From Chryseobacterium oryctis (GTDB lineage Bacteria; Bacteroidota; Bacteroidia; Flavobacteriales; Weeksellaceae): a stretch of 64,000 bases of DNA. Below the pieces are notes generated by a model, which had not been told where the DNA came from, ran no database searches, and worked only from the letters and a program-made list of their open reading frames with translations. This document shows positions 1-9,260 of the stretch, in pieces; the first letter of the stretch is position 1, and each line of letters begins with the position of its first letter. The stretch is from the NCBI RefSeq assembly GCF_025971925.1, contig NZ_JAPDHV010000007.1, forward strand, positions 1-64,000. The letters are read 5' to 3'. The translations under genes and the position numbers were made by a program.

Positions 1-119
1 CCCCCTCTTACGATAGAAGATGGTCTTCCTGTTGGGTCGGTCTCCTGTAGCATTCCGAAATCTACAGCAATGATGTTGCGCTCTTTCCCCGCAACTTTGA
101 ATTTTGCTTTAAAGGACAT
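1..119 (-). CDS. tssD: TssD (Hcp) tube protein, 5' part only
   Basis: This is a partial gene cut by the left window edge; 39 codons are visible. The translation starts MSFKAKFKVAGKERNI and continues with a QETDPTGRPSS stretch. That N-terminus is typical of Bacteroidota Hcp/TssD, the protein that stacks in hexameric rings to form the inner T6SS tube and is expelled on firing. It lies about 100 bp downstream of tssC on the same strand, so it probably belongs to the same transcription unit. The family is recognised from the N-terminus only. How many hcp copies follow to the left cannot be seen. Confidence 0.8.
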   Translation of the reverse strand, partial: MSFKAKFKVAGKERNIIAVDFGMLQETDPTGRPSSIVRG

Positions 120-218
120 AATTAAATGTTTTTAAGGTTTAAAATAATTAATATTACCAATAATGGAATATGTCGTAAACACCTGTTAAAAGGTTATTTA
201 TATTAAAAATTGTATGTA

Positions 219-1601
219 TTATTTCTGTTCGTATTCAGTTTCCCACTCGTTACCATCTGTTCCTTTATGCCCATCCATTTTGATTAGGAAGTTTTTCGCC
301 GGGAAATATGGTTTCATGTGAATATCTAAATGAATTTTATCTTTCTGAATAGGATCTTGCTCGAATCTTTTGATTTCAAAATTTTCAATCAGTTTTCCTG
401 GTCCTGTGATGCTATCCAAGAAACGAACAATTTGATTCATAATTTCTTTTCTGGTAACAGCCGTGAAATTTTCAAAAGCTCTTCTGTTTAAGAAATCCAT
501 CAAAACTTTGGTTACATAATCGAAAACTCTTACTACAGAATATGTCTGAAGACCAAGATTATCTCCATTGAATAATGTTTTTCCTGAGAAAGCCATTACT
601 TTACCATATTCATTTACCATTGGGATAAGTCCTAGATTTTCTAAATTGGCAATTTCACTCTTTTTAAGATCGAATTTCACTCCTTCAACCTCGTTGATAC
701 CTCCGAATTTTTTACCTGCAGTCACCTGAGACATTAATGTCTTATAAATTTTACCAGCTAAAGCTGCTGAAGGTGGAATGTATAGATCTTCAAGCTCGTC
801 AATTTCCTCAAATCTACCTCTACCAACAAGCCAGTTACAAGTCATCAAAACATTTGATCTGTAAATATCTCCTCCTGTAAGATATGCCTGATCAAACATT
901 TCCATTACATCATCCGGTTCATCAAGATGTTCAAAGTCAGTAATCAACATTGTTTTGTTTTCGTGAGCCATTTTTGCCCATTTTTCAACTACTTTGTTAG
1001 ACCCTAAATACCCAGGAATTACCAAAATACCATAGTTGCTTTTTAAGTCTAATCTATCATAATTATCAGCTAATTCTGCATGAATTGTATCTATAAAACG
1101 TGTATTATCTAGGTCTTTCAACTGTTCAAGAGTAGAGTTTACAATCGTAATATTTTTTACTTTATCAGACTCTGTATTTTTATAGAACAGGGCTGCCGTT
1201 CTATAATTACCCTCTAGCTCTCTTGTTGCCTCAACGGCTCTCGAAAGGTTTTTAGAAAGAAGATCTTCTGCAGATTTTCTCTGAGTTTCGCAATCTGCAA
1301 CCATATCTGTTAAAGAACTGTTTTTATTGATTACATCAGCCCAAAGCTCTAAAGTTTTCTTTAAAGTTTCTCTTTCTTTTTCTTTTCCTTTTTCTGTTAA
1401 GAAAATTTTTCTTCTTGCTTTTCTGTCCGGATTGATATTTTGAACATTTTCAATTGATGTTTCCAGCAGATCAAAACCACCATAACGAGCCAGTTTATCT
1501 ATCAATTTATCTATTCCTAGCTGTACCTGTTTTTTAGGTTCTAAAACTGGAGTTTCTGTTGCTTGTGGAGCAGCTTGCGGTTGTTTATTATTATTGTTCA
1601 T
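219..1601 (-). CDS. tssC: T6SSiii contractile sheath large subunit TssC
   Basis: A 460-residue protein matching the Bacteroidota TssC/VipB type (often annotated DUF5458). With TssB it builds the cytoplasmic contractile sheath around the Hcp tube. The N-terminus is a low-complexity N/Q/P-rich tail (about residues 1-25), followed by a globular body without membrane segments. The central part has the sheath-like stretch GILVIPGYLGS near residue 195 and GRGRFEEIDELEDLYIPPSA near 265. tssB lies 18 bp upstream on the same strand, the usual order for a sheath pair. The start is preceded by an AAACACAAA leader. Recognition is by family resemblance and operon position. Confidence 0.9.
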   Translation of the reverse strand: MNNNNKQPQAAPQATETPVLEPKKQVQLGIDKLIDKLARYGGFDLLETSIENVQNINPDRKARRKIFLTEKGKEKERETLKKTLELWADVINKNSSLTDMVADCETQRKSAEDLLSKNLSRAVEATRELEGNYRTAALFYKNTESDKVKNITIVNSTLEQLKDLDNTRFIDTIHAELADNYDRLDLKSNYGILVIPGYLGSNKVVEKWAKMAHENKTMLITDFEHLDEPDDVMEMFDQAYLTGGDIYRSNVLMTCNWLVGRGRFEEIDELEDLYIPPSAALAGKIYKTLMSQVTAGKKFGGINEVEGVKFDLKKSEIANLENLGLIPMVNEYGKVMAFSGKTLFNGDNLGLQTYSVVRVFDYVTKVLMDFLNRRAFENFTAVTRKEIMNQIVRFLDSITGPGKLIENFEIKRFEQDPIQKDKIHLDIHMKPYFPAKNFLIKMDGHKGTDGNEWETEYEQK

Positions 1602-1619
1602 GCTATTTTGTGTTTAGGG

Positions 1620-2069
1620 TTATTTATTTTCTTCTAATTCTTTAATTAAGTTCTGTAAAGTATCATAAAGTGCTTTTTTAGCATCAGCATCTTCCAAAGC
1701 TGCTTTTAATATTTTATTTGTCTTTAATTGTTTAATAATTTTCTGATACTGATCTTTTTCGGTTTCAAGGCCTAATAAGAATTTACTTTGATTCGTAATA
1801 CCTTTTGTTCCAAAATCTCCTAAATTTTTGAATTTTAGGTTTTCCATTTTCACAGCTCCGTTTGCATCTTCAAAATCAACTTTTACTTCCGGTTTGAAAT
1901 GTTCGAAAACTTTTTCTATCGTAGTTAAACCTTCCACCAATTCAGGTTTTACCGGATCATTTGCTGTCAATTTTTGTGCTAAAAGCGTTCTGTTTTGAGG
2001 GATTTCAAATATTGCCTCACTTGCGTCTAATGGAACTTCATTTCCACCAATTCCTTTGTTTGTTAACAT
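1620..2069 (-). CDS. tssB: T6SSiii contractile sheath small subunit TssB
   Basis: A 149-residue soluble protein directly upstream of tssC. Size, position and the sequence around VPLDASEAIFEIPQNRTLLA and LTTIEKVFEHFKPEVKVDF match the TssB/VipA sheath subunit, which interlocks with TssC. The C-terminal third is a Lys/Leu-rich helical stretch, as expected for the sheath helices that bind the ClpV unfoldase. It is translated in series with tssF (gap about 39 bp) and tssC. No catalytic residues are expected. Confidence 0.88.
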   Translation of the reverse strand: MLTNKGIGGNEVPLDASEAIFEIPQNRTLLAQKLTANDPVKPELVEGLTTIEKVFEHFKPEVKVDFEDANGAVKMENLKFKNLGDFGTKGITNQSKFLLGLETEKDQYQKIIKQLKTNKILKAALEDADAKKALYDTLQNLIKELEENK

Positions 2070-2108
2070 AGTGTTTTTATTTATTGATTATTAATATGTT
2101 GATGATTG

Positions 2109-3932
2109 TTATTTTTCAAAAATCCTGTAAGGATATATATTTGCTGATGCTTTTTGTAATTTTAAAAGAAAACTCTGTCTTAAATATTCCCATTCAGATT
2201 CTTTTAAATCTTTCTCTGAATTCCGAACTAAGAATATGTCTATTGTTCTGCTGAAACCTCCTTTTAATGAAACTTCTTTTTTTGTTCCTTTCTGAACCTG
2301 AATGTCTTTAATTGTGCCTTTAAAATGACTCATTCCGAAAGCCTTGATGTCTGCAACAGTTACAACTCTTCCTCTTGTAAGCAATGAATTTCTATATTCT
2401 AATATTTTTTCTTGAGCAGAAAGACTTTTCCTACCTCCAACAGAACTTTTTATCATTACTGCGGTCTTATCCAGAACAGATTTTTCAGAATCTTCTACCA
2501 TAAGAACAGTAGCCGGTTTAATATCATTACCTTCTTCAGCCAGTGTCAACCAATACGAAATATTACAGGCAACTTCTGTATCCTGAAGATCCGAATTGAT
2601 TACCAGATAAGGATTGTTTGCCTGAGAAAACTTCTTCTCTTTTGCCAACTGATGCAAAGCTGCTACATTTTGATTGATCTGTCTTAAAGTTTCTTTTGCC
2701 GAGTCACCACCAATTCCTGAAAAAGCAGCAGTTTCATCTTTAATTAACTCTAAAAGATATTGCATAAGTTCGGAAGCACTTCTTTGATCGAATCTTGAAA
2801 CACCTCCTCTTCTTAATAAAGCTGTAGTTCCATTTTTTTCTGATGAATAGTCTTTCAAATCAAATCTTTTTCCTCTATCATCAGATACATAGTCAAGATC
2901 CAGAAAGAAATCATTAGATTGAATTGGAATAATATTCAGTTTTCCTGTAATTCTTCTATAGACTCTTTCATTGTAGGTATTGATAACCGGAATACAATTC
3001 AAAGAAACACTTACATTTTCAAGAACTTCCCCCACAACAGCTTCAGAAAATTTGAATTTTAGCCAAACTATCTCTTCTTCTTTTGCAAGTGCATTATCTA
3101 TTATAAAATATCTAGTAAACAGTTCCTCTTGCTGCGGTTTTTCAGAATATCTGATTTTATCTTTTAGTGTGAAAAAATTACCAAAATAAAACTGATTAAC
3201 ATCATTATAAATATGCTGTAAATCCGAATAATTTTTGGTGATAATATTCTCCAGATTTACATCTTCCTGATTTACGTTATACCCTTCGTGAAGAGTAAAA
3301 TCTTTATCTCCGAAAGATATTTTAGCCTGTTTTAGATAATAGAAAAATAATTCTCTCTGATAATTGTTATTAATGTCTATGTAAAACATTAAATTTTCCA
3401 AATCAGCCTTTTGTGGGCTTCTAATGCCAATCCACATTTCACCAGAAGGAATATGATTTTCGCTTCTTGCAATTGTATCACTGAAAAAGAAACTTTCAAT
3501 TCTGTTTAAAGTATTTCCATAAGCAATATATTCTATTTTCGCAGTTGTAAGCTCAGCTTCAATAGTCGGACAAAAGAAAACATCTTTATTGGTAGTTTCC
3601 GTAGGATTGAATACATTATGAATTCTTTTACTTGTCTTGAAATGGTTATAAAATGATATTGTTTCGCGATTTTCTAACGGAAATACCTGAATTAATGACC
3701 TTGAAGGAACCACACCCGAAACTTCTTCCGGAAACATAATTTCAAGAATACGCTCAATGATTCTGGAACGCGAACTTTCAAGCTCAAAACCTAATTTTTC
3801 AAGCTCAGAAGCCGTCGCTGAAAGAAGCAAACCAATCACCGGGTCGAAAGATGTTTCCGCCTCAAGTTCGTTGTATCCCCACAATCGGGCTGCTCTTCGC
3901 AGTATTCTGTCTTTTATTCTTTCTTGATTCAT
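2109..3932 (-). CDS. tssF: T6SS baseplate subunit TssF
   Basis: A 607-residue protein starting MNQERIKDRILRRAARLWGY, the form typical of TssF N-termini in Bacteroidota. TssF forms the baseplate wedge with TssG, TssE and TssK. The C-terminal third (around residues 500-600) contains a gp6/baseplate-J-like segment (EYRNSLLTRGRVVTVADIKAF) followed by a domain resembling phage wedge proteins. It starts 3 bp after the stop of tssE and is followed by tssB. Soluble; no signal peptide. Confidence 0.9.
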   Translation of the reverse strand: MNQERIKDRILRRAARLWGYNELEAETSFDPVIGLLLSATASELEKLGFELESSRSRIIERILEIMFPEEVSGVVPSRSLIQVFPLENRETISFYNHFKTSKRIHNVFNPTETTNKDVFFCPTIEAELTTAKIEYIAYGNTLNRIESFFFSDTIARSENHIPSGEMWIGIRSPQKADLENLMFYIDINNNYQRELFFYYLKQAKISFGDKDFTLHEGYNVNQEDVNLENIITKNYSDLQHIYNDVNQFYFGNFFTLKDKIRYSEKPQQEELFTRYFIIDNALAKEEEIVWLKFKFSEAVVGEVLENVSVSLNCIPVINTYNERVYRRITGKLNIIPIQSNDFFLDLDYVSDDRGKRFDLKDYSSEKNGTTALLRRGGVSRFDQRSASELMQYLLELIKDETAAFSGIGGDSAKETLRQINQNVAALHQLAKEKKFSQANNPYLVINSDLQDTEVACNISYWLTLAEEGNDIKPATVLMVEDSEKSVLDKTAVMIKSSVGGRKSLSAQEKILEYRNSLLTRGRVVTVADIKAFGMSHFKGTIKDIQVQKGTKKEVSLKGGFSRTIDIFLVRNSEKDLKESEWEYLRQSFLLKLQKASANIYPYRIFEK

Positions 3933-3935
3933 GTT

Positions 3936-4364
3936 TTAATATGAAAGAGGTCCTACAAAAAATGAATTTTGGAAAAGAAAAGGTCTGTTGGTTTCCATTA
4001 CCTGTCCTTTCACAGAAATCACTACTCTTTTTTTCATTCTTCTTTTTCCGATGCTTCCCAGATTAAAATCATTAACGGAAACTTCCACATCTTCTAAAAG
4101 AAGTCTTTTTTCATGCATTGTAATTGCTTTTTTCATTGCATTTACAATGTATTCTTTCAATTGGTTATCGCTTTTCAATAAGTCAAAATCAAGCTCCCAA
4201 ATTTCTGTACCGAATGTTTCATCAAACTTACATTCTCCCAAAGCCGTAGTTGCAATAAGGAAAATCTGCTGTCCGATAGAACTGTCGATAGAGATTTTTT
4301 CGGCGTCTTTTTTATTTAAAAGACCTTCAAAATCCATGGGTATTTTGTAATAAATTCCTTTCAT
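3936..4364 (-). CDS. tssE: T6SS baseplate subunit TssE (gp25-like)
   Basis: A 142-residue protein of the GPW/gp25 family, with the diagnostic FGTEIWE motif near residue 55 and ECKFDETFG just before it. TssE is the baseplate protein that nucleates sheath assembly. The gene is tightly packed between the upstream unknown gene (gap 8 bp) and tssF (gap 3 bp), so co-translation is likely. Length is normal for the family. Confidence 0.9.
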   Translation of the reverse strand: MKGIYYKIPMDFEGLLNKKDAEKISIDSSIGQQIFLIATTALGECKFDETFGTEIWELDFDLLKSDNQLKEYIVNAMKKAITMHEKRLLLEDVEVSVNDFNLGSIGKRRMKKRVVISVKGQVMETNRPFLFQNSFFVGPLSY

Positions 4365-4372
4365 CTGACTGT

Positions 4373-5068
4373 TTATAAATAAATTGTTCTTTTAATATTT
4401 CCTTTATCATCGTATTCGAAATTCTTCGGAACCTGTTTACGACGAATGATTTCTAATTCTACTCTCGGAGTAAGTTTTAAAAACTTTTCTCTATACAAAA
4501 TGTTTCCTATGAAACTTTTACCTCCATCTTTATCTACCACAATAAAATATTGAGAGACCTCATCCGGTTTTTTAAACTCATTAATATCTCCAGCATAAAG
4601 AATAACACTTTTATCCTCATTTTTCAGATGATAAGTCAGTTCTTCATGAGACAATTTTCTATGTCTTGAGATATCAAACTTTTCAATACGTTCCAAAGCA
4701 GGTTCGTACGGTATATTTTCGTATAGATAAGATGTTTTATCAAATTTTTTAAATCCAAAAAAGGAAAGAAAACTTCTTTTTGTTTTAGTTTTTGTAAAAC
4801 TTAAAGTATCACGAGTAACTTGATAAACTTCCGTTTCATTAGTTTTATCATCAGTTACCGTTAGTTTATAGGTCGGAACTTCAACAACTTTTTCACCAAT
4901 TTTCAAACTGATTTTCCCAACCTCCTGATCAGAAATCACAATTGAAATTGTATACTTACTCAGACCTGAATTGGTTCTCACAATAATTTCTCCGTCTCTA
5001 TTTTCAACGGTTGAGTGAGGATCTTTCAGTATTCCAAGACCTAGATTAAGTTCCGGAAGAGGACTCAT
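4373..5068 (-). CDS. T6SSiii-associated cytoplasmic protein of unknown fold
   Basis: A 231-residue protein without signal peptide or membrane span. It is mostly predicted beta structure (residues 20-80 KYTISIVIS, ISLKIGEKVVEVPTYKLTV), with a basic, Phe-rich centre (KTKTKRSFLSFFGFKKF). Its start overlaps the 3' end of the upstream gene by 23 bp and it stops 8 bp before tssE, so it is clearly part of the T6SS operon. T6SSiii loci carry subtype-specific genes named tssN to tssR; this could be one of the less conserved of these, such as TssP, but I cannot assign it from sequence alone. A baseplate or membrane-complex adaptor role is inference. Confidence 0.6.
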   Translation of the reverse strand: MSPLPELNLGLGILKDPHSTVENRDGEIIVRTNSGLSKYTISIVISDQEVGKISLKIGEKVVEVPTYKLTVTDDKTNETEVYQVTRDTLSFTKTKTKRSFLSFFGFKKFDKTSYLYENIPYEPALERIEKFDISRHRKLSHEELTYHLKNEDKSVILYAGDINEFKKPDEVSQYFIVVDKDGGKSFIGNILYREKFLKLTPRVELEIIRRKQVPKNFEYDDKGNIKRTIYL

Positions 5069-5639
5069 TTTTTTCTTCTTTTTTTGTGTTTTTTATTTTT
5101 ATTTCATCTGTTTTTTTCACCTTGTAAACAGCCAAACAGTTTAGCTGATTATCAATATCATAGTTTTGAGATTCGCTCACATACAACTCATAATTTTTCT
5201 CATAAGCATACACTTTCATTTGGGTAATCTCATTATCTTTTAGCTTTAAAAAGTCTTTTTTACTCAGCTGCTTTACAAAATATCCTTCACAGTTTAAGGC
5301 AAAATCATTTTTAAAAGTGATTACCTCTCCTGATTTAAAAGAAATGTCTAGTACTTTCTCCTTTTTTATACAGACATTTTTATCAGCAATTTGGATATAC
5401 ATGAAAATTTTATCCTTTCTTTTACCAAACTGCAATGTTGCATATGCATATTCTACATTGTCAACTCTCAGATGCATCATTGGAGTGCTTGCAAAGTACT
5501 GCTTATCGAGTTTTTGTTTTGTTTGCGTAATCTCACAGTCAAAACTTGCAACAGCTCCACTCTCATCTTTATCAGCCTGAGCTTTCAATAGGCAAAAACT
5601 CAGTAAAAAAAAACTAAAAAAAACTTTAAACCCCATCAT
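5046..5639 (-). CDS. Exported T6SSiii accessory protein, unknown family
   Basis: About 197 residues from the preferred start. The open frame reaches back to 5669, but the Met pair at 5639/5636 follows the tssO stop by 2 bp and begins a clean Sec signal peptide (MMGFKVFFSFFLLSF, ending KAQA), so 5639 is chosen. After cleavage it is an acidic then beta-rich periplasmic domain. A Cys lies in the hydrophobic core but with Phe at -1, so a lipobox is doubtful. It overlaps the next gene by 23 bp. It may be a subtype-specific envelope component (TssP/TssQ-like); the assignment is not secure. Confidence 0.6.
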   Translation of the reverse strand: MMGFKVFFSFFLLSFCLLKAQADKDESGAVASFDCEITQTKQKLDKQYFASTPMMHLRVDNVEYAYATLQFGKRKDKIFMYIQIADKNVCIKKEKVLDISFKSGEVITFKNDFALNCEGYFVKQLSKKDFLKLKDNEITQMKVYAYEKNYELYVSESQNYDIDNQLNCLAVYKVKKTDEIKIKNTKKEEKNESSSGT

Positions 5640-5641
5640 AA

Positions 5642-6154
5642 CTATTGAGCCTGATACAACTGTCTGCACACTTCCAAATCGGTTTTCATTTTATCATATT
5701 CCGCCTTCAGTGCAACATTTATTTTACTCAAACTATCCATTGTAGCCTGATTTCCGGAAAGTTGCTTTATCTCTTTCTTCGCATCTATCAAATCTTTGAA
5801 AGTCATGATAGTATTATTATACATCACTTTATTTTTTAAAGTATCTTTCGGCAGTTGCTTATACATATCGGCAAGAATTGATAATCCTAATTTTTCGTTG
5901 AAAAAATCATTTTGCCCGGGAACACCTATGGAATCTACCGCTGATTTCACTTTTTCTAATTGAAAAGAGAATCTTTCTTGGGTTTCCATTTCTTTTTTCA
6001 TTTTGATGTTCTCTGTTTTAAGTAAGCTATTTTCTTTAAATGGGAAATATGCATTAAAGAAAACTGCAATCACAAGTACTGTGACCGTAATAATAAAGAA
6101 CAAAATGAAAAATGAAAAGGCTATTGATCTTTCTTTCTTATTAAGAACTTCCAT
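5642..6154 (-). CDS. tssO: T6SSiii membrane protein TssO
   Basis: A 170-residue protein with a short cytoplasmic basic N-terminus, one transmembrane helix (about residues 11-35) and a periplasmic coiled-coil-rich body (residues 42-75 and 125-165). This architecture and its place next to tssK match TssO, one of the proteins specific to the Bacteroidota T6SS. Subtype iii systems lack the TssJLM membrane complex, and TssN/TssO are thought to help replace it. It is preceded by an AAACACAAA leader motif. The name rests on architecture and synteny. Confidence 0.75.
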   Translation of the reverse strand: MEVLNKKERSIAFSFFILFFIITVTVLVIAVFFNAYFPFKENSLLKTENIKMKKEMETQERFSFQLEKVKSAVDSIGVPGQNDFFNEKLGLSILADMYKQLPKDTLKNKVMYNNTIMTFKDLIDAKKEIKQLSGNQATMDSLSKINVALKAEYDKMKTDLEVCRQLYQAQ

Positions 6155-6178
6155 ATTTTTTCTTTGTGTTTTATTTAA

Positions 6179-7339
6179 TTAATCTGCAAGAAAAGTTCGA
6201 CTTCGTTTAGCATGAATAACAGAATCTCTGTCATCGGTATTTTCGGATACAAAGATGCTTCCGTCACGTTTTTTACCTATATAATCAAGACGGTTCAGTA
6301 CTGCAAACAGCTCTTCTAGCATTTTCATAAACCTAACTACTTTTGCTACGGTAATATCAATTTCATTGTGATTGTAATCCGAATTAATGGCATCTGAAAA
6401 AATAGTTTCAAAATCTCCCTGACTCACATTACACCATTCGGCAAAATAATTTAATAATTCTTCTTTTCCTGATCCAGATCTTGCATCAATAAAGTTTTTT
6501 AAAACTCTTGCCATTCCCACAACAGACAGAAGCATATTTGCCGGTGATGTATGAGGAGATAACCATCGGAACTTATTAATTTCTAATCCTAAATAATTCA
6601 GCGTTTTATCTGCCAAATACTGCATCATGACCGCAAGTGAATTAGACTGCTTTTTTACATGAATTTTCTGCTCGATTTGAACTGCATACAGCTCAATCTG
6701 ACCATAAAAGCGGTCTATTTCTACATACAATTCCTGTAATTTTTTGTGACTAGAAACACTTACACAAGACGGAATATATTGGTCATCAATCCTAGATTCT
6801 CCTGCATTAACAAGGATTTTTCCTATCGTAAGATAATTAATCCCAAAACCTAAAGTATTTTTCAATTCTTTCTCAGGGATAAGACTCAAAAAATATTCGG
6901 GCTGTGTAAATGGATATCGAGGAGGATTTTCTTCCGGATCAGGCTCTCCAAAAGGAGTTCGCTTAAAATGGTTTACAGAAAGACATGCTAAAAGTGTTAT
7001 ACTTTCGTTATCTTTAATTTCATAAACAGCTTCCGGATAAGGAATTGATAAATTTATTGATTCTGAAGTTCCCTGTCCAATATCTATTCTCGAACCACTC
7101 GGAGTAATTGCATGACACTCTTCCACTCTTATTCTCAACAACTTATGATTATCTATAATAAGATTCATTTTGATGGAATTTTCCACAGGTAGAAGTCCGT
7201 AATTGATCATTGAAGTATGCACTCCAACAGAATCTCTCACAGAATCACTCACAAAATTTTGAACATCGATGAAATGATTTTTATTTATTTTCATCCCATC
7301 TATCCAATTTACCGGAAAATGGTTTAATTTTTCTATCAT
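6179..7339 (-). CDS. tssK: T6SS baseplate subunit TssK
   Basis: A 386-residue soluble protein with the TssK-type opening INKNHFIDVQNFVSD (compare W-x-x-G-M-x-x-x-x-HF in TssK/Gp8-like proteins). TssK trimers connect the baseplate wedge to the membrane complex. The N-terminal shoulder domain (about 1-190) is beta-rich and the middle and C-terminal parts are helical. It lies between tssN (gap 14 bp) and tssO (gap 24 bp). In subtype iii it must dock to a non-TssM membrane complex, so its C-terminal domain is the likely point of divergence from proteobacterial TssK. Confidence 0.85.
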   Translation of the reverse strand: MIEKLNHFPVNWIDGMKINKNHFIDVQNFVSDSVRDSVGVHTSMINYGLLPVENSIKMNLIIDNHKLLRIRVEECHAITPSGSRIDIGQGTSESINLSIPYPEAVYEIKDNESITLLACLSVNHFKRTPFGEPDPEENPPRYPFTQPEYFLSLIPEKELKNTLGFGINYLTIGKILVNAGESRIDDQYIPSCVSVSSHKKLQELYVEIDRFYGQIELYAVQIEQKIHVKKQSNSLAVMMQYLADKTLNYLGLEINKFRWLSPHTSPANMLLSVVGMARVLKNFIDARSGSGKEELLNYFAEWCNVSQGDFETIFSDAINSDYNHNEIDITVAKVVRFMKMLEELFAVLNRLDYIGKKRDGSIFVSENTDDRDSVIHAKRSRTFLAD

Positions 7340-7353
7340 TGGTTTTTTAATTT

Positions 7354-8325
7354 TTATTCACTTATTACTCTTTGATTATCTCGTTCTGTACTATATTCAA
7401 AATCAGGTTCGTCATCTGGCTGATCTTCACGAATATTCATTTCACTCGTTCTCATACAGAAAATAACACTGTTTTCTTCGATCCCATTCATGTAAAGAGT
7501 AAGGTCAGGATCAATATATTTTGTACTTTCATACCACTTCGGCTGAAGGAAAAACACCCAACTGTAGGTTCCGTTTTCTCCTTCTATTTCTATCCTATCT
7601 TCGGTATGTCTTTCATTATAATCAGAAACGAAATTGTAAAATAATCTTCCAAAATCAATTCTTGTAGGACCTTTTGCTCGATAAACACTATATTTTTTAG
7701 CATAACGGTCTTTATCCATCAATAATGTAAATACCACAAGATCTCTCATTTCATCATCTCCAACTCCTGTCAATTCTCTATAATTTTCCGGAAACTGCCA
7801 TGTTTTATATACTTTCGGAGGAATTGCCATTGCTTTATTGAAAGTATCATTCAAAAATGTAGGAATAAAGAAAACAATATAATGTCCGAGCATTAAAAAT
7901 GTGAAATCTATTCCGTTTAAAAACGTATAAATCAACATAAACGGAATAATGGAATATGCTACTGTAATTAAGGCAAATAAATATTCGGTTCCTGCATTAT
8001 TCTTACTCTCAAATTTGTTGAAATAAGAACGATACATATAGCAGTGTACTATCCCAATAATCAATGAACTAACCTGATAAAAGATAAACTCATAAAGATT
8101 ATTATCCAAGAATAATTTATTATAACCCAAAAACGCAATTACCGAGTATACAAAAGCAACAGAAAAACAATAGATATAGAATTTTGCTCTGTATTTTTGC
8201 TTAAAACCAGGTGTTTTTTGAGAAAAAATCATAGTAAGAATTATGATAATTGCTAAAAAAATCACACTTGCAGCCAAGATTTGGGGCTCTAATAAATTAA
8301 TAAAGTATTTTTTCAGTTTCATCAT
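7354..8325 (-). CDS. tssN: T6SSiii integral membrane protein TssN
   Basis: A 323-residue protein with about five or six hydrophobic segments in the first 165 residues (for example LAASVIFLAIIIILTMIF and FYIYCFSVAFVYSVIAFL), then a cytoplasmic domain of about 150 residues with FLQPKWYESTKYIDPDLTLY near 265. This polytopic N-half plus soluble C-half is the TssN pattern specific to Bacteroidota T6SS, where no TssL/TssM exists. Its ATG overlaps the tssG stop (ATGA), indicating translational coupling. It probably forms the inner-membrane anchor of the machine. Confidence 0.85.
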   Translation of the reverse strand: MMKLKKYFINLLEPQILAASVIFLAIIIILTMIFSQKTPGFKQKYRAKFYIYCFSVAFVYSVIAFLGYNKLFLDNNLYEFIFYQVSSLIIGIVHCYMYRSYFNKFESKNNAGTEYLFALITVAYSIIPFMLIYTFLNGIDFTFLMLGHYIVFFIPTFLNDTFNKAMAIPPKVYKTWQFPENYRELTGVGDDEMRDLVVFTLLMDKDRYAKKYSVYRAKGPTRIDFGRLFYNFVSDYNERHTEDRIEIEGENGTYSWVFFLQPKWYESTKYIDPDLTLYMNGIEENSVIFCMRTSEMNIREDQPDDEPDFEYSTERDNQRVISE

Positions 8326-9257
8326 ATGCGTGTGTTGTATCCTAAAATTGAACTTTCCTCAGACACAAATTCAAAATTTTGTTTTTCTTCAGCTAACAGA
8401 ATTGTTGTTTCAATTTCCACTTCAATAGGGAAAAAATATTCATAAAATAGATCCAAAAACTTCTTCATTTTACCCTCATGGATATAATCAACGAAGTTTG
8501 AGTTTTTCAATGGTCCAATCTGTATATTAAAATGGTTTGAATAGTCATCATAACTGTTTCCTGTAATAAAATCAAGACCCAATCTGCTATCTCCCAATAT
8601 TATACTTTCATCTTTATCTGTATATTTTTGATGAGTTTTATTATTTATTATCACATTCTCTTCAAGAAGATTAGCTAAAATCTCACTTGCCAATTCTATA
8701 TTTCCTACAATCTTGTACGCAAAAGGCAGAACTCTGATAAATTTTGATATTAATAGCTTCGGAAAATCTTTACTAATTCCCCAAAAATCATAAAACATAT
8801 CAGCAACTAAAGAACCATTCAATTCGGTCAAAAAATCTCTCTCAAAACCTTCAATAGCTACTCCATAACCAAAAATTTCATTTTCAAACGGTTGAAAAAA
8901 AGTTCTTGCACCCTTTTGTTGTTTTTTTTGATTCTTATGTTCACGAATCATTACATCAACATCCTTTTCAGGAGAATCATTTCTTACGTTATGAACCATA
9001 TTTTCAGGTAACATATCGTAGATACTATCTCTGGAAAGGCATATTTTCAGAATCTGGGTTGCATCAAAATCATAATCAATTACATCTGCATCGAGTATAT
9101 CAAACCGGTAAGCTCTCGAAAACTGACCTTCTTTAGAAACAATATACTTCCCGTCTGAAATATCATTATTTTTAAGCAAATCATTTACAACAACTTCCGC
9201 ACGAATATCATGCTTTAAAGAAGTAATATGACGAGCAAGATCTGTAAGCCTTTCCAT
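8322..9257 (-). CDS. tssG: T6SS baseplate subunit TssG
   Basis: A 311-residue soluble protein between the NlpC/P60 lipoprotein gene (gap 3 bp) and tssN (4-bp overlap). The N-terminus (MERLTDLARHITSLKHDIRAEVVVNDLL), the segment FGYGVAIEGFERDFL and the GDSRLGLDFITG stretch near residue 225 fit Bacteroidota TssG, which forms the wedge core with TssF. It is quite divergent from proteobacterial TssG, so the call relies on both resemblance and synteny with tssF, tssE and tssK. Confidence 0.8.
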   Translation of the reverse strand: MERLTDLARHITSLKHDIRAEVVVNDLLKNNDISDGKYIVSKEGQFSRAYRFDILDADVIDYDFDATQILKICLSRDSIYDMLPENMVHNVRNDSPEKDVDVMIREHKNQKKQQKGARTFFQPFENEIFGYGVAIEGFERDFLTELNGSLVADMFYDFWGISKDFPKLLISKFIRVLPFAYKIVGNIELASEILANLLEENVIINNKTHQKYTDKDESIILGDSRLGLDFITGNSYDDYSNHFNIQIGPLKNSNFVDYIHEGKMKKFLDLFYEYFFPIEVEIETTILLAEEKQNFEFVSEESSILGYNTRI

Positions 9258-9260
9258 AAA

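Noticed and set aside
3988..4350. 120-residue plus-strand ORF opposite tssE
   Set aside because: It mirrors the coding frame of a clear gp25 family gene and has a composition typical of antisense shadows (Ser/Phe/Leu-rich).
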